A DNA stretch of 64,000 nucleotides. It comes from Acidobacteriota bacterium. GTDB lineage: Bacteria; Acidobacteriota; Terriglobia; Terriglobales; SCQP01. Both the position numbers and the translations under genes were made by a program. Below the pieces are notes generated by a model. It made no database searches. It saw only the letters and a list, made by a program, of their open reading frames with translations, and was not told the DNA's origin. Positions within the stretch are counted from its first letter, which is position 1. Each line of letters opens with the position of its first letter. Where the stretch lies: assembly GCA_027459505.1 (NCBI GenBank), contig DAIDIE010000043.1, positions 1 through 64,000 of the forward strand, written 5' to 3'. Of this stretch, positions 18,008 through 26,474 are shown piece by piece.

Positions 18008-18655
18008 ATGGGGCAGGCAATCCTTGATGAAGCGCTGTTGAACCGGTTGCGCGCTGGAGATGCGGCGGCGCGCGACGAGTTTTTGGCGCTGTACCAGCCA
18101 CGGATTTTTTCCTTCGGCATGATGGTCTGCGGACATCGTGAGGATGCCGAGGATATCGCCCAGGACGCGATTTTGCAGGCGCTGGGTGCGATTACCGGAC
18201 TGCGCTCTCCGGAGGCGTTTTCCGTGTGGTTATTCCGCATTGTGAAAAACGCCTGCCATCGTCAGCGCCGGCGGCAGCGGGTCGGCAACGGTCAGCCGCT
18301 GGAATTGGAAGAGGCGCAGGCGGCGGAGTTGCCCGATCCAAGTACGCAGGCGCAGCCCGAGGCGGCCGCCATACGGCTGCAGACGCAACAGCTCATCCGC
18401 ACGGCCATCGACGCGTTGCCGCCCGAGGACCGGCTGCTGCTGTTATTGCGCGATTTTGAAGAGCTTCCGGTGGCCGAAGTGGCCGAAGTGATGGGCTTAG
18501 GCGAGTCGGCGGTCAAGATGCGTCTGCTGCGCGTGCGGCGCAAGCTGCGCGACCGCCTGCAGCCCCAGTTTGCCAGTGTGCGCCAGGCGCTGCGGGAGAG
18601 CAAAACCGCGAATCAGGAGACGGGCTCGGGGGCAATCTTCGACAGTCGAAGGTGA
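18008..18655 (+). CDS. ECF-type RNA polymerase sigma factor
   Basis: 215 residues from ATG 18008, which has GGAAGGG upstream; a GTG at 17993 is in frame but lacks one. Region 2 is clear ('LALYQPRIFSFGMMVCGHRE', 'DAEDIAQDAILQAL', 'FSVWLFRIVKNACHRQRRRQ'), and region 4 has a typical HTH ('LPPEDRLLLLLRDFEELPVA', 'EVMGLGESAVKMRLLRVRRK'). It starts 21 bp after the LysR stop and may be co-transcribed with it. No anti-sigma gene with a zinc-binding HxxxCxxC motif is adjacent, so its control is unclear. Confidence 0.9.
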   Translation: MGQAILDEALLNRLRAGDAAARDEFLALYQPRIFSFGMMVCGHREDAEDIAQDAILQALGAITGLRSPEAFSVWLFRIVKNACHRQRRRQRVGNGQPLELEEAQAAELPDPSTQAQPEAAAIRLQTQQLIRTAIDALPPEDRLLLLLRDFEELPVAEVAEVMGLGESAVKMRLLRVRRKLRDRLQPQFASVRQALRESKTANQETGSGAIFDSRR

Positions 18656-18774
18656 AAACGTTCCGGGGCTCGCTTCGGCCGCAAACTACTTGCTCTGCTA
18701 CCGGTTCCCAATTTGGAAACGCGAGCTTTCCAGGGCAAACATCCCATGGCCTTGTTTGGGCCTTCATATTGAAG

Positions 18775-18786
18775 CGTAGGCCTACG
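18775..18786. promoter_or_regulatory. Perfect 12-bp palindrome upstream of winged-helix gene
   Basis: CGTAGGCCTACG ends 21 bases before the ATG of the small winged-helix gene at 18808. A perfect palindrome at this position could be an autoregulatory operator; this is an inference from position only. Confidence 0.3.
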
Positions 18787-18807
18787 TGTGTCGTGGTGGC
18801 GTGTAAT

Positions 18808-19077
18808 ATGAGCTCGAATATGGCGACCCCGGCCAGAGCGATTGTTGCGATTGCTGACGACGAACTGATGCGCAGCATTGTCGGCGTGTTCGCTAGCCGT
18901 CCCACCGCATCGGGTTGGAGTATTGCCAAGGAGCTCAACCGCAGTCCGCAAGAAGTCCGGGAAAGGTTGGAACACCTGCGGCAGCTTGCGATTTTGAAGG
19001 TAGAAGGGACTGGGTTGGAGGGCTTCTACTTCCTAACGGCCCTGGGCCAAAGAATCCGCGCAGACTTGTCGATCTAA
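18808..19077 (+). CDS. Small winged-helix DNA-binding-like protein
   Basis: 89 residues from ATG 18808. It shows the helix-turn-helix-wing pattern of MarR/ArsR-like domains: 'DDELMRSIVGVFASRPTASG', 'WSIAKELNRSPQEVRERLEH', 'LRQLAILKVEGTGLEGFYFL' and 'TALGQRI'. The FYFLTALGQ segment resembles the wing/terminal helix of transcriptional regulators that end in 'YxLTxxG'. It has no extra effector domain, so it is probably a stand-alone DNA-binding protein. The frame is open upstream to 18652, but that part does not look coding. No operon partner is obvious. Confidence 0.65.
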   Translation: MSSNMATPARAIVAIADDELMRSIVGVFASRPTASGWSIAKELNRSPQEVRERLEHLRQLAILKVEGTGLEGFYFLTALGQRIRADLSI

Positions 19078-19130
19078 ATCCCCCGGAGCAGAGGAAGATA
19101 GAGTATTCGGCGCCGCCTTAAGAACCGCCA

Positions 19131-19193
19131 CGGACGGTGACGCGCTCATCGATACAGGAGCGATTCTGGCGCTGTTGGACCGCAATCGGTAGC
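19131..19193 (+). pseudogene. Remnant of a PIN-domain (VapC-like) toxin N-terminus
   Basis: In frame with 19131 the translation reads TDGDALIDTGAILALLDRNR and then a TAG stop. 'LIDTGAILALLDR' matches the first strand and helix of PIN-domain ribonucleases, including the first acidic residue of the active site (Asp in IDTG). The continuation 'LELFTAAS' appears in another frame shortly after, consistent with decay by frameshift. No antitoxin is adjacent. The segment is too short for certainty. Confidence 0.35.
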
Positions 19194-19374
19194 GTCGGTT
19201 ACCTGGAGCTCTTTACAGCCGCTTCAGCGGCATCAACATCGGTTGCACACCTTGCTCTGAACCTACTACGATTCAAACTGACCCACCATCGGGAAGTTCT
19301 GGTCAAACGGCGCGGAAATCCCCGACCTGCTACGATGAGGAGGGGATTTGCTTGTGAGCCCCGCCGCGCGGATC

Positions 19375-19464
19375 GGAGGGATGGGTGAGTGGTTGATACC
19401 GGTGGTCTTGAAAACCACTGTACGGGAAACCGTACCGGGGGTTCGAATCCCTCTCCCTCCGCCA
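19375..19464 (+). tRNA. tRNA-Ser (anticodon UGA), CCA encoded
   Basis: GGAGGGA at 19375-19381 pairs with TCCCTCC at 19454-19460, followed by discriminator G and an encoded CCA. The anticodon stem GTGGT/ACCAC closes the loop CTTGAAA, giving anticodon TGA (reads UCA serine codons). The T loop is GTTCGAATC-like, and a long variable arm (TACGG/CCGTA) marks it as a class II serine tRNA. Total length 90 with CCA. Confidence 0.95.
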
Positions 19465-19617
19465 CTTCATAACAGAACTGCGAACGCCGGGCGGAGCCGT
19501 CGGTCGCGGCCCGCCATAACCCCTCATCAGCAACCTCGTCGGACCTGCCCGTTCCTGTCACTCGCGCGTTGATCACCGCAGCCCAGCGTTATCCTGAAAG
19601 CAGTCTGGAGGTGCCGA

Positions 19618-21048
19618 TTGCAAGTGGCTGCACGCGAGTATCCGTTCATCATTGCCGGCGCGGAGGTGGCGCCGGAGCGGCTGGTTGCGGTGCGTTCCCC
19701 GTTTAGCGGCGACGAGGTGGGCATGGCGGGCAGCGCCACGGCCCTGGAAGTGGAGCGGGCGATCGCGGCCGCGGCGGCGGCGCGGACCAAGATGGCGCAT
19801 CTGCCGGCTTACCGGCGGCAGCAGGCGCTGTTGGAACTGGAGCGGGCACTGCAGGCGGAGCGGGATGAGTTTGCCCGGCTGATCGCCCTCGAAGCCGGTA
19901 AGCCGCTGCGCGACGCGTATCAGGAGGTGCAACGCGGCCTGCTTACGCTGCGTACCGCGGCGGAAGAGGCGCTGCGTCTTCCGCAGGAATCCATTCCCCT
20001 GGATGTGACTCCGGGAGCCGAAGGGCGCTGGGCGATCTCGCAGCGCTTTCCCCTGGGGCTGATCGCGGCGGTCACGCCATTCAACTTTCCTCTCAATCTC
20101 GTTCTGCATAAACTGGCGCCCGCCATTGCCAGCGGCAACTGCGTTATCGTGAAAGCCTCGCCGCGCACGCCTCTGACCGCTCTGCGGCTGGGGCAGCTCT
20201 GCCTGCGCAGTGATCTGCCGAAGGGGGCGGTCTCGGTGCTTTCCGGTGGCGCGGAAACCGTTCAGCAACTGCTTCAGGACGAGCGCATCAGTATGTTGTC
20301 GTTTACCGGCAGCGCGGCGGTGGGCTGGAAACTACGGCAGCAAGCCGGGCGCAAGCGCGTGGTCCTGGAGCTAGGCGGCAATGCCGCCAACATCATTCAT
20401 CACGACGCCGAAATGCACCACGCGGTGTCACGTGTGGTGCGGGGCGGCTTCAGCTATGCGGGACAGTCGTGCATTTCCGCGCAACGCATCCTGGTGCATG
20501 AATCGGTTTATGAACAGGTGCGCGAGCAACTTGTTCATGCCGCCCGCGGGCTGCGCCTGGGCGATCCGCTGGATGAGACCACGGACGTCGGCCCCATGAT
20601 TGACGAAGCGGCCGCTATCCGCTGTGAGGAATGGATTCACGAAGCGCTGGAAGGCGGCGCCACGCTGCTGGCCGGTGGCAAGCGCGACGGAGGATTCGTC
20701 ACGCCTACCGTGCTGGAAAATGTGAAGCGGGAGATGAAGGTCTGCCGCGAGGAGGTCTTCGCTCCGGTGCTGGTGTTGATGCGCTACCGCGAGCAAGAGG
20801 AGGCGATCGAAGAGGCCAACGCCAGCCGCTTTGGACTACAGGCGGGGTTGTTTACCCACGACCTGCGATTCATTCTGAAAGCCTATCGTGGGCTGGAGGT
20901 GGGCGGACTGATCGTCAACGACGTTTCCGCCTACCGCCTCGATCCCATGCCGTACGGCGGCGTGAAAGAATCCGGCATTGGACGCGAGGGGATTCGCTCA
21001 GCGATGGAGTCCATGACCGAGCAACGGCTGCTGGTTCTCAACGGCTAG
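19618..21048 (+). CDS. NAD(P)-dependent aldehyde dehydrogenase
   Basis: 476 residues. TTG 19618 is preceded by GGAGG with 6-nt spacing. Key motifs: 'AAVTPFNFPLNLVLHKLAPA' (cofactor domain), 'SFTGSAAVGWKL', the general-base Glu in 'VVLELGGNA', and the catalytic Cys in 'YAGQSCISAQRI'. 'GREGIRSAMESMTEQ' lies at the C-terminus. These place it in the ALDH superfamily near lactaldehyde/succinate-semialdehyde/non-phosphorylating GAPDH members. It oxidises an aldehyde to the acid; substrate not deducible. It converges with the radical SAM gene, whose stop is four bases away. Confidence 0.93.
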   Translation: MQVAAREYPFIIAGAEVAPERLVAVRSPFSGDEVGMAGSATALEVERAIAAAAAARTKMAHLPAYRRQQALLELERALQAERDEFARLIALEAGKPLRDAYQEVQRGLLTLRTAAEEALRLPQESIPLDVTPGAEGRWAISQRFPLGLIAAVTPFNFPLNLVLHKLAPAIASGNCVIVKASPRTPLTALRLGQLCLRSDLPKGAVSVLSGGAETVQQLLQDERISMLSFTGSAAVGWKLRQQAGRKRVVLELGGNAANIIHHDAEMHHAVSRVVRGGFSYAGQSCISAQRILVHESVYEQVREQLVHAARGLRLGDPLDETTDVGPMIDEAAAIRCEEWIHEALEGGATLLAGGKRDGGFVTPTVLENVKREMKVCREEVFAPVLVLMRYREQEEAIEEANASRFGLQAGLFTHDLRFILKAYRGLEVGGLIVNDVSAYRLDPMPYGGVKESGIGREGIRSAMESMTEQRLLVLNG

Positions 21049-21051
21049 TCA

Positions 21052-22407
21052 CTAGCGGTTGTTCACTCCCTGGGTGGCCGCAACTGGCGAGGCCGCCGCG
21101 GAGTTTGACGTATGGTTCAGCACGTCCATAAATGAGCTGACGGAGAAAACGGCGCGGCCGATGCCCGGGTCACCATATCCCGGAGGCACGGGCAGACCAT
21201 ACTTGGCGTGGGTATCGCGCCAGGTTTCCAGCAGGCGGACATGGTACTCCAGCGGCGCGCCCTGTGGCGTGGCGCGTCCCAGCGTGGTCAGCGGTTCCGG
21301 GCACCAGGTGGTAAAGCGCGGGCAGACACCGTGGGACATGAAGAAATCCAGGCCCTCGCCGGTGGAGCGGATTGCCTCCTCGACAGTGGCAAATCCGTGC
21401 GGGTGCGACATTTCAATTCCCGCCACGAAATTGGGAATGACATGCGAGGCGCCGAAGATTGCGGCGGCGTCAAGGATGCGGCGGTGCCATTCGGAGCGGC
21501 CCACGTAACGGGATTTGCCCGGACAAATAATGCCGAACAGCCGTTCATCCCAGATTTCATAGTTGGGATGGTAGATGCGCACGCCCGCCTCTTTGAACTT
21601 GCGCGCCTGTTCAAGCGGGAGCGCCTGGGCCACCATTTTGCTGATCCAGCGGCCCGGAAACTTGCTCTCGATGGCGGCGGCGTACGGGGCGTAGAAGTCA
21701 GCCTCCAGTTGCCCTTTCAGGTTGGAAGTGATGCTGCCTCCAGTGATGGTGTAGGCGTGGCTGACGGAATCAGTAGCGGCAATGATCTCCAGCGCTTCCA
21801 GGATTTCTTCCACCGACTTGACGCCGGTGTAAGGACGGCCCGCCTTGGTCTGCTGGCGGTAGTTCTCATTGATGTCGCAGAACTGGCACTCCTCCTGCTG
21901 GCCAAAGTACTGGCAGATGCGGAAGACGGTGAGATAGACCAGGTAGCCCCACTCAATCGTGGGCGCGATCTCGATGACGCGCTTGCCGTTGGAGAGGGTG
22001 CGCGTGTAGTACTCCGGCACCGGTGGGAAGCGCACCTCGCAGATGGTTTCGCCTTCCAATTGCAGGACCGCTTTACCGTCAACCACTTCCACGCGATAAG
22101 GAGAAGCGGGCTGCAGCCGGACCGAAACAATGGTGGGGCGAAACCGCCAAGGGCCGCCCTCCAGCCAAAGCTCTTCAGGAGCGCGCCAATGCTCCTGTTG
22201 CGCCATGTCGCTGAGCGGTACGAGATCGAAGGAAAAGATGAAGTAGGCCTTGTTCTTGAACTGCGCCGCCAGTTGCAGGGCCTCAGGGGAAAAGGCCACA
22301 CCGCCACGCAGCAGGTCCTCTTTGAACACGGCCTCCTGAGGAAGTGAGGAATGCTGCTCAATTAACGATTCAACCAAGGCGCGGCGGCTGCTGGGAGCTT
22401 CTGTCAC
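21052..22407 (-). CDS. Radical SAM-like protein with atypical cysteine spacing
   Basis: 451 residues from GTG 22407. The likely cluster motif is 'RICQYFGQQEECQFCDIN', i.e. C-x8-C-x2-C rather than the canonical C-x3-C-x2-C. The downstream segment 'HAYTITGGSITSNLKGQ' fits the GGE-like SAM-binding motif, followed by TIM-barrel-like repeats ('GVRIYHPNYEIWDERLF', 'SHVIPNFVAGIEMSHPHGFA'). 'GVCPRFTTWCPEP' adds further Cys near residue 370. The N-terminal 100 residues form a separate beta-rich region. Radical SAM enzymes cleave S-adenosylmethionine at a [4Fe-4S] cluster to start radical chemistry. The reaction here is unknown, and no substrate or maturation partner is adjacent. Confidence 0.75.
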   Translation of the reverse strand: MTEAPSSRRALVESLIEQHSSLPQEAVFKEDLLRGGVAFSPEALQLAAQFKNKAYFIFSFDLVPLSDMAQQEHWRAPEELWLEGGPWRFRPTIVSVRLQPASPYRVEVVDGKAVLQLEGETICEVRFPPVPEYYTRTLSNGKRVIEIAPTIEWGYLVYLTVFRICQYFGQQEECQFCDINENYRQQTKAGRPYTGVKSVEEILEALEIIAATDSVSHAYTITGGSITSNLKGQLEADFYAPYAAAIESKFPGRWISKMVAQALPLEQARKFKEAGVRIYHPNYEIWDERLFGIICPGKSRYVGRSEWHRRILDAAAIFGASHVIPNFVAGIEMSHPHGFATVEEAIRSTGEGLDFFMSHGVCPRFTTWCPEPLTTLGRATPQGAPLEYHVRLLETWRDTHAKYGLPVPPGYGDPGIGRAVFSVSSFMDVLNHTSNSAAASPVAATQGVNNR

Positions 22408-22489
22408 TCTTTTATGATAGCCCGCTGAAGCACCGGCAACGCGGCGTTCCAGTTCCTCGTGTGATGGATGTCTGACGTAAACTCTAGGG

Positions 22490-23029
22490 ATGAACCAGGA
22501 TTTGCGTTATCCCATTGGGCGGGCCACCGAGCAGGGCTACAGCCTTCCCCTGGAGGCGACGCAGCGGGAGAAACTCATCTGTGACGTGGAAGAGTTGCCC
22601 GCGCGTTTGCGGGCGGCGTTGGAAGGGCTGTCGCAGGAGCAGTTGGAAGAGCCCTATCGCGAGGGTGGCTGGACGGTGCGGCAGACGGTGCACCATGTGG
22701 CAGACAGCCACGTGAACGCGTATAGCCGTTTTCGTCTGGCGCTTACGGAAGAGCAGCCGCGCATTTTTGCCTACAACGAAGCGGCGTGGGCGCAATTGGC
22801 CGACGCCAGAGAAGAGCGGGTGGAAGTATCGCTGGCGCTGCTGGCGGCGCTGCACCGGCGGTGGGTGACGCTGCTGCGCAGCCTCCGGGAAGAGGACTGG
22901 CAGCGCTCCTACGACCACCCTGAAATGGGGCCGTGCACACTGGAACGCGTTTTGCTGATTTATGCCTGGCACGGCCGCCATCACACCGCGCATATCACGA
23001 AGCTGCGCGAGCGCAAGGGGTGGAACTGA
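22490..23029 (+). CDS. DinB/YfiT-like putative metal-dependent hydrolase or thiol transferase
   Basis: 179 residues. It begins 'MNQDLRYPIGRATEQGYSLP' as YfiT/BstA proteins do, and carries the three metal-binding histidines of the DinB four-helix bundle: 'VRQTVHHVADSH' and 'YAWHGRHHTAHI'. YfiT-type proteins bind zinc or nickel; the Bacillus relative is linked to bacillithiol S-transfer. Whether this organism makes bacillithiol cannot be seen, so only the family call is firm. Cytoplasmic. It stands alone, divergent from the radical SAM gene by 82 bp and convergent with the LOG-family gene. Confidence 0.88.
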   Translation: MNQDLRYPIGRATEQGYSLPLEATQREKLICDVEELPARLRAALEGLSQEQLEEPYREGGWTVRQTVHHVADSHVNAYSRFRLALTEEQPRIFAYNEAAWAQLADAREERVEVSLALLAALHRRWVTLLRSLREEDWQRSYDHPEMGPCTLERVLLIYAWHGRHHTAHITKLRERKGWN

Positions 23030-23058
23030 GGTTTGGCGTTTCTTTTCGCCGCCTCCCG

Positions 23059-24015
23059 TCAGCGCGGGTTCTGCTCCGGTTCCACGCGATTCCGGGTTTT
23101 GGCGATGGCCGGCGCCGATTCTTCTTCGGCCGCGGGCGCCGGTTTGAGATAGAAGTGTTCCAGGTCGGTTTTCAACATTTCAAATGCCTCCTGCGGGTCA
23201 TCGGCGAAGCGGAACAGTTCCAGGTCGGCGGGGGAAATGGTTCCCCAATCGACGAGCGCGTCGAAGTTGAGCACGTCGTTCCAATACTTGCGGCCATAGA
23301 GCAGGATGACGATCTTTTTGGCGAGCTTCTGCGTCTGGGCGAGCGTGAGCAATTCACAAAGTTCATCCAGGGTTCCAAAGCCGCCGGGAAAGGCCACCAG
23401 CGCCTTGGCGGGATAGGCGAACCAGAACTTGCGCATGAAGAAGTAGTGAAACTCGAAGCTGAGCGCGGGACTGATCCAGGGGTTGGGAAACTGTTCGAAG
23501 GGCAGGCGGATGTTCAAGCCAATGGTTTTGCCGCCCGCTTCGGAAGCGCCGCGGTTGGCGGCTTCCATGATGCCCGGTCCGCCGCCGGAGGTGATTACGA
23601 AACGGCGCCTGCGGCTGGGCAGGGAGTCGGCCCATTTGGTGAGCAGGAAAGCGAGTTTGCGGGCGTCTTCGTAGTAGCGGGCAATTTCCAGCGTCTTTTG
23701 CTGCCCCCGGCGGCGGCCTTCCTCGACCACCTTCTGCGGGGAGTGTCCTTCGCGCAAAGCGGCGACACGATTTTGCCGGTCAAACTCTTCCAGCGCGGCC
23801 TGCGTCTCTTCCAAGCTCTTGATACGCGCGGAGCCGAAGAACACAATCGTGTCCTGGATGTTCTCACGGCGTAAGTGGCTGAGCGGCTCCATGTACTCCG
23901 CGAGAATGCGCAGAGAGCGGGCGTCGGGGCTGTTGAGGAATTGGGAGTCCTCATAAGCCAGCAAGGGGCGCCCCTGGGGCGCGCCGTTTCCCTGTCCGTT
24001 GTGGTTGTCGGTCAC
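23059..24015 (-). CDS. LOG-family protein (Rossmann, lysine decarboxylase-like fold)
   Basis: 318 residues. The start is GTG 24015, fixed by AGGAGG with a 6-nt gap; the frame stays open to 24306 but would overlap the divergent relA gene and reads as non-coding. Motifs: 'TIVFFGSARI', 'VITSGGGPGIMEAANRGASE', and the family signature 'FPGGFGTLDELCELLTLAQ'. LOG proteins cleave nucleoside 5'-monophosphates (AMP or cytokinin ribotides) to base plus ribose-5-phosphate. The longer N-terminal part and 'QNRVAALREGHSPQKVVEEG' insertion match the TIGR00730-like bacterial long form. The C-terminal tail is acidic and Ala/Glu-rich. Confidence 0.88.
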   Translation of the reverse strand: MTDNHNGQGNGAPQGRPLLAYEDSQFLNSPDARSLRILAEYMEPLSHLRRENIQDTIVFFGSARIKSLEETQAALEEFDRQNRVAALREGHSPQKVVEEGRRRGQQKTLEIARYYEDARKLAFLLTKWADSLPSRRRRFVITSGGGPGIMEAANRGASEAGGKTIGLNIRLPFEQFPNPWISPALSFEFHYFFMRKFWFAYPAKALVAFPGGFGTLDELCELLTLAQTQKLAKKIVILLYGRKYWNDVLNFDALVDWGTISPADLELFRFADDPQEAFEMLKTDLEHFYLKPAPAAEEESAPAIAKTRNRVEPEQNPR

Positions 24016-24194
24016 CAGTTGCCTCCTGAACGTCTGGCCGCTTCGCCGGCCTACACTGCGTTGGAACGATAGCACTCGCGCTTCAGATGTCTTGCCCTGA
24101 TCCTGCCGCCCTCGGCAATCAGAGAAAGCAGCTGTCGCGGTCCGGCTTTTGCGATCCGCGAATGACCGCTGGCGCCGGTTCTGGACACGCAACC

Positions 24195-24200
24195 TATAAT
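24195..24200 (+). promoter_or_regulatory. Consensus -10 box immediately upstream of relA/spoT
   Basis: A perfect TATAAT ends five bases before the ATG at 24206. If used, transcription would start at or very near the ATG, giving a leaderless mRNA; no Shine-Dalgarno sequence is present. No good -35 hexamer is visible at 16-18 bp. Confidence 0.35.
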
Positions 24201-24205
24201 AAGTC

Positions 24206-26425
24206 ATGGGGACAGAGCAGCCGGGCGCGCCGCTGACGGGAATCGCGCCCCCACTCAGCACCAACGTGCAGGCCGGCACGCGTTTTCGCGAGTTGGCGCG
24301 GCGCATGCGGGAGGCGCGCCCGCATGACGATCATGAGTTGCTGCGGCGCGCTTACGAGTTCTCCGCCCGCCTCCATCAGAACCAGACACGGCGCTCCGGC
24401 GAATCGTTCATTGTTCATCCCCTGGAAGTTGCCTCGATTTTGTGCGACATGAAGATGGATGTGGCCTGCGTGGCGGCGGGACTGTTGCACGACTCCATCG
24501 AAGACACCAGCGCAACCTATGAGCAACTGTCCGGCGAGTTTGGCCCGGCGGTCGCACATCTGGTGGAAGGGGTCACCAAACTCGACAAGTTGGACTTCAC
24601 CAGCCAGGGGGCGCGCCAGGCGGAGAACGTTCGCAAGATGCTGCTGGCGATGGTGGATGACATCCGCGTCATTCTCATCAAGTTGGCCGACCGGCTGCAT
24701 AATATGCGCACCCTGCACCACCTGTCCCCTGACCGGCAGCGGGCGATCGCGCAGGAGACGATGGAGATTTACGCGCCGCTGGCTCACCGGCTGGGTATGG
24801 GACGTATGCGCGGCGAGTTGGAGGATCTGGCGTTCAGTTACCTGGAGCCGGCCGCCTACCAGCAGGTGCGGGAAACGGTCGAAAGCAAACGCAAGCTCAG
24901 CGAGGATTTCCTGAAATCGGTGCAGCGGCGGGTCGAGCAGGTCATGCACGCCCATGAAATTCCTTGCCGGGTCGAGGGACGCATCAAGCGCTTTTACAGC
25001 ATCTGGCAAAAGCTGCAAAGGCAGAGCGCCACCGATATCGATCAGGTCTACGATTTGTTGGCAGTGCGGATCATTACCGACTCGGTCAAGAACTGTTACG
25101 CCGCGTTGGGAATTATTCATAACACCTGGCATCCGGTGCCGGGACGCATCAAAGACTTTATTGCCATTCCGCGGCCCAACGGCTACCAGAGCCTGCACAC
25201 ATCGGTCATTCACGAATCCGGGCAGCCCTTTGAGGCGCAGATCCGCACCGAGGAAATGCATCGCCGCGCCGAGGAGGGCATTGCCGCGCATTGGAAGTAC
25301 AAGGAAGGTGCGACCGCTCCCGCTCCGGATGACGAACGCGTCGCCTGGCTGCGCCACCTGGTCGAGTGGCAGCAGGAGATGCGCGATCCCGGTGAATTCC
25401 TTTCCACCCTCAAAGTCGATCTGTATCCGGAAGAGGTTTACGCCTTCACGCCCAAAGGCAAGGTGATGATCTTGCCGCGCGAGGCCACCGCCGTTGATTT
25501 TGCTTACGCCATTCATACTGAGGTGGGGCATCGCTGCGTGGGCGCGAAAGTCAATGGCCGCATCGTCCCGCTGCGTTATCGCATTCGCAACGGGGACATC
25601 GTTGAAATCCTCACCCAGGCCGGGCACGTGCCGAGCCGCGACTGGCTGTCATTCGTCAAATCGACGCGGGCGCGGCAGAAAATCAAGCATTGGCTCAACG
25701 AAAACGAGCGTTATCGTGCGGTGGAAATCGGCCGCCGTTCGCTGGAACGGGAAGCGCGCAAGTACGACATCTCGTTAAAGCGCTTCAAAGACGCCGATTA
25801 CCTGCGGGCCGGCCAGGAGTATGGCTTTACCAAGGTCGAGGACGTGCTGGCCAGTGTGGGTTACGGTAAGATTTCCGCGCGCCAGCTTCTGACCCGCCTG
25901 TTGCCGGTCGAACAACGGTCGCCGGAATTGCAGGCGATGTTCAGTTCCGCTCCGGTGCATCGCCCGGTAGCAGCAGGAAATAGCCCCATTCTGGTGCATG
26001 GGTTTGAGGATCTGATGGTGTACCGGGCGCGCTGCTGTAATCCGATCCACGGCGAGCCAATTGTCGGCTACATCACCCGCGGCAAGGGCGTGGCGGTGCA
26101 CTCAGAGCAATGCTCCAACGTGCAGAACCTGATTTATCAGGCCGACCGCCGCATTGATGTGCAGTGGGCTTCGCAGCCGACCAGCATGCAGGCGGTCAAG
26201 CTGCAACTGGCCACCGACGATCGCTCCGGCATGTTGACAGCCGTAACCGCGGTCATTTCCGATGGCGGCTCGAATATCAAGAATATCGGCGCCGAGACGG
26301 GCGATGGACAAGCCACCATCACCGTAGTGCTGGAAGTCAGCAATTTGCCCCAGTTGGAACGCATTGTGGCCGGCTTGAAGCGTATTGCCGGCGTTCACGA
26401 CGTGCAGCGCATCCAGCGCAGCTAA
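24206..26425 (+). CDS. relA: Bifunctional (p)ppGpp synthetase/hydrolase (RelA/SpoT, Rsh)
   Basis: 739 residues with full long-RSH order. The HD hydrolase domain comes first ('SFIVHPLEVASILCDMKMD', 'AGLLHDSIEDTSATYEQL', both metal-binding HD signatures intact), then the synthetase domain ('RIKRFYSIWQKLQRQSATDI', 'YDLLAVRIITDSVKNCYAAL', 'IPRPNGYQSLHTSVI'). The TGS domain ('EEVYAFTPKGKVMILPREAT') and zinc-finger region ('YRARCCNPIHGEPIVGYI') follow, and a C-terminal ACT domain ('LATDDRSGMLTAVTAVISDG') closes it. Intact HD motifs predict hydrolase activity and an intact synthetase region predicts synthesis, so it is probably the single alarmone enzyme. It is divergent from the LOG gene by 190 bp. 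A TATAAT sits just before the ATG. Confidence 0.96.
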   Translation: MGTEQPGAPLTGIAPPLSTNVQAGTRFRELARRMREARPHDDHELLRRAYEFSARLHQNQTRRSGESFIVHPLEVASILCDMKMDVACVAAGLLHDSIEDTSATYEQLSGEFGPAVAHLVEGVTKLDKLDFTSQGARQAENVRKMLLAMVDDIRVILIKLADRLHNMRTLHHLSPDRQRAIAQETMEIYAPLAHRLGMGRMRGELEDLAFSYLEPAAYQQVRETVESKRKLSEDFLKSVQRRVEQVMHAHEIPCRVEGRIKRFYSIWQKLQRQSATDIDQVYDLLAVRIITDSVKNCYAALGIIHNTWHPVPGRIKDFIAIPRPNGYQSLHTSVIHESGQPFEAQIRTEEMHRRAEEGIAAHWKYKEGATAPAPDDERVAWLRHLVEWQQEMRDPGEFLSTLKVDLYPEEVYAFTPKGKVMILPREATAVDFAYAIHTEVGHRCVGAKVNGRIVPLRYRIRNGDIVEILTQAGHVPSRDWLSFVKSTRARQKIKHWLNENERYRAVEIGRRSLEREARKYDISLKRFKDADYLRAGQEYGFTKVEDVLASVGYGKISARQLLTRLLPVEQRSPELQAMFSSAPVHRPVAAGNSPILVHGFEDLMVYRARCCNPIHGEPIVGYITRGKGVAVHSEQCSNVQNLIYQADRRIDVQWASQPTSMQAVKLQLATDDRSGMLTAVTAVISDGGSNIKNIGAETGDGQATITVVLEVSNLPQLERIVAGLKRIAGVHDVQRIQRS

Positions 26426-26474
26426 AGCGCGATCGCGCATCCACTTTTCCTCTCTCGTTCATCTCAATCAGGGA

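Noticed and set aside
19375-19464. tRNA considered as tRNA-Sec, given the nearby selenoprotein candidate
   Set aside because: Anticodon is UGA (reads serine UCA codons), not UCA, and the acceptor stem is 7 bp; it is an ordinary tRNA-Ser.
24016-24306. N-terminal extension of the LOG-family protein
   Set aside because: It would overlap the relA start, is Arg/Ser-rich, and a GTG with AGGAGG at 24015 gives the normal family N-terminus.
24194-25627. A 477-codon open frame on the minus strand
   Set aside because: Antisense to relA/spoT with no domain or ribosome-binding site; relA is unequivocal.
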